The translations under genes were made by a program, and so were the position numbers. The notes under the pieces were generated by a model. The model had not been told where the DNA came from and did not search any database. It saw only the letters and a program-made list of their open reading frames with translations. This document shows, in pieces, positions 5,510 through 5,658 of a stretch of DNA of 5,658 bases; the first letter of the stretch is position 1; each line of letters starts with the position of its first letter. The stretch comes from CAZKBP01 sp964551015 (lineage in GTDB: Bacteria; Bacteroidota; Bacteroidia; Cytophagales; Microscillaceae). The DNA is taken from the NCBI GenBank assembly GCA_964551015.1, contig CAZKBP010000087.1, positions 1-5,658 of the forward strand. Direction: 5' to 3'.

Positions 5510-5658
5510 CGCGACGATGGTTTGGGAAGTCTTCAGCGGTAAGATCGTTCTGCGACGACGGTTTGAGAAGCCTCCAGCGGTAAGATCGTTCTACGACGAT
5601 GGATTGAGAATACAACAGAGGTAAGATCGATCTTAAAAGAAGGATTGAGAATTAAAAT
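5510..5658. repeat. 41-bp non-coding tandem repeat, upstream of the DUF6261-like gene
   Basis: The unit begins CGACGATGG/CGACGACGG at 5512, 5553 and 5594, with a decayed fourth copy at 5635 (AAAAGAAGG), an exact 41-bp period. Each unit then has GGTTTGRGAAG or GGATTGAGAA and ends AGCGGTAAGATCGTTC. Copies 1 and 2 are closest; the later copies drift. A period that is not a multiple of three rules out coding repeats. Copies abut directly, so this is not a CRISPR. The array may continue past the window edge. Confidence 0.75.

Noticed and set aside
5510..5658. CRISPR array
   Set aside because: Units abut directly with no unique spacers, and no cas gene is nearby.

Overview
The window looks like accessory DNA, plasmid or genomic island, from a member of the Bacteroidota, perhaps Saprospiraceae or a related gliding or filamentous lineage. 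Three things point there: long-period TPR repeats, an Rpn-type PD-(D/E)XK nuclease next to a protein that resembles DUF6261, and start codons that mostly lack a Shine-Dalgarno sequence. The organism call comes from family knowledge and general look, not from a marker gene, so it is tentative.

Layout, left to right. Positions 3-539 (+) are the 3' end of a TPR-repeat gene whose beginning lies outside the window. It runs tail to tail into a start-less 58-codon reading frame at 536-712 (-), which looks like the C-terminal remnant of a lost gene. Positions 713-932 hold no gene, only two small hairpins that could terminate the leftward operon. Positions 933-2132 (-) encode a four-helix membrane protein with a coiled-coil loop and a C-terminal helix-turn-helix. 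Positions 2259-3197 (-) encode a second helix-turn-helix protein, with an acidic disordered linker and a YQ-rich repeat. The two probably form one leftward operon read from the long intergenic region at 3198-3618.

That intergenic region is the most striking non-coding part. Next to the operon it has a tandem TTGTCAAAAG repeat and a CAGGA/TCCTG palindrome. Further right, eight exact copies of TAACTTA/TAAGTTA in both orientations sit between a C8 and a G8 tract, and one pair forms a perfect 10-bp hairpin. It resembles an iteron-type replication origin or a dense operator array.

To the right, a 43-codon small ORF (3619-3750, +) precedes a full-length Rpn/PDDEXK_2 nuclease-transposase gene (3788-4654, +). 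A clear T-tract terminator at 4671-4699 serves the convergent gene at 4712-5461 (-), an all-helical protein probably of the DUF6261 type. The right edge (5510-5658) is a non-coding 41-bp tandem repeat.

Working idea (inference): the two helix-turn-helix proteins and the iteron-like region form one unit. A soluble DNA-binding protein and a membrane-anchored one would both act on nearby repeats, for replication, partition or autoregulation of a mobile replicon. I do not recognise either protein as a named family.
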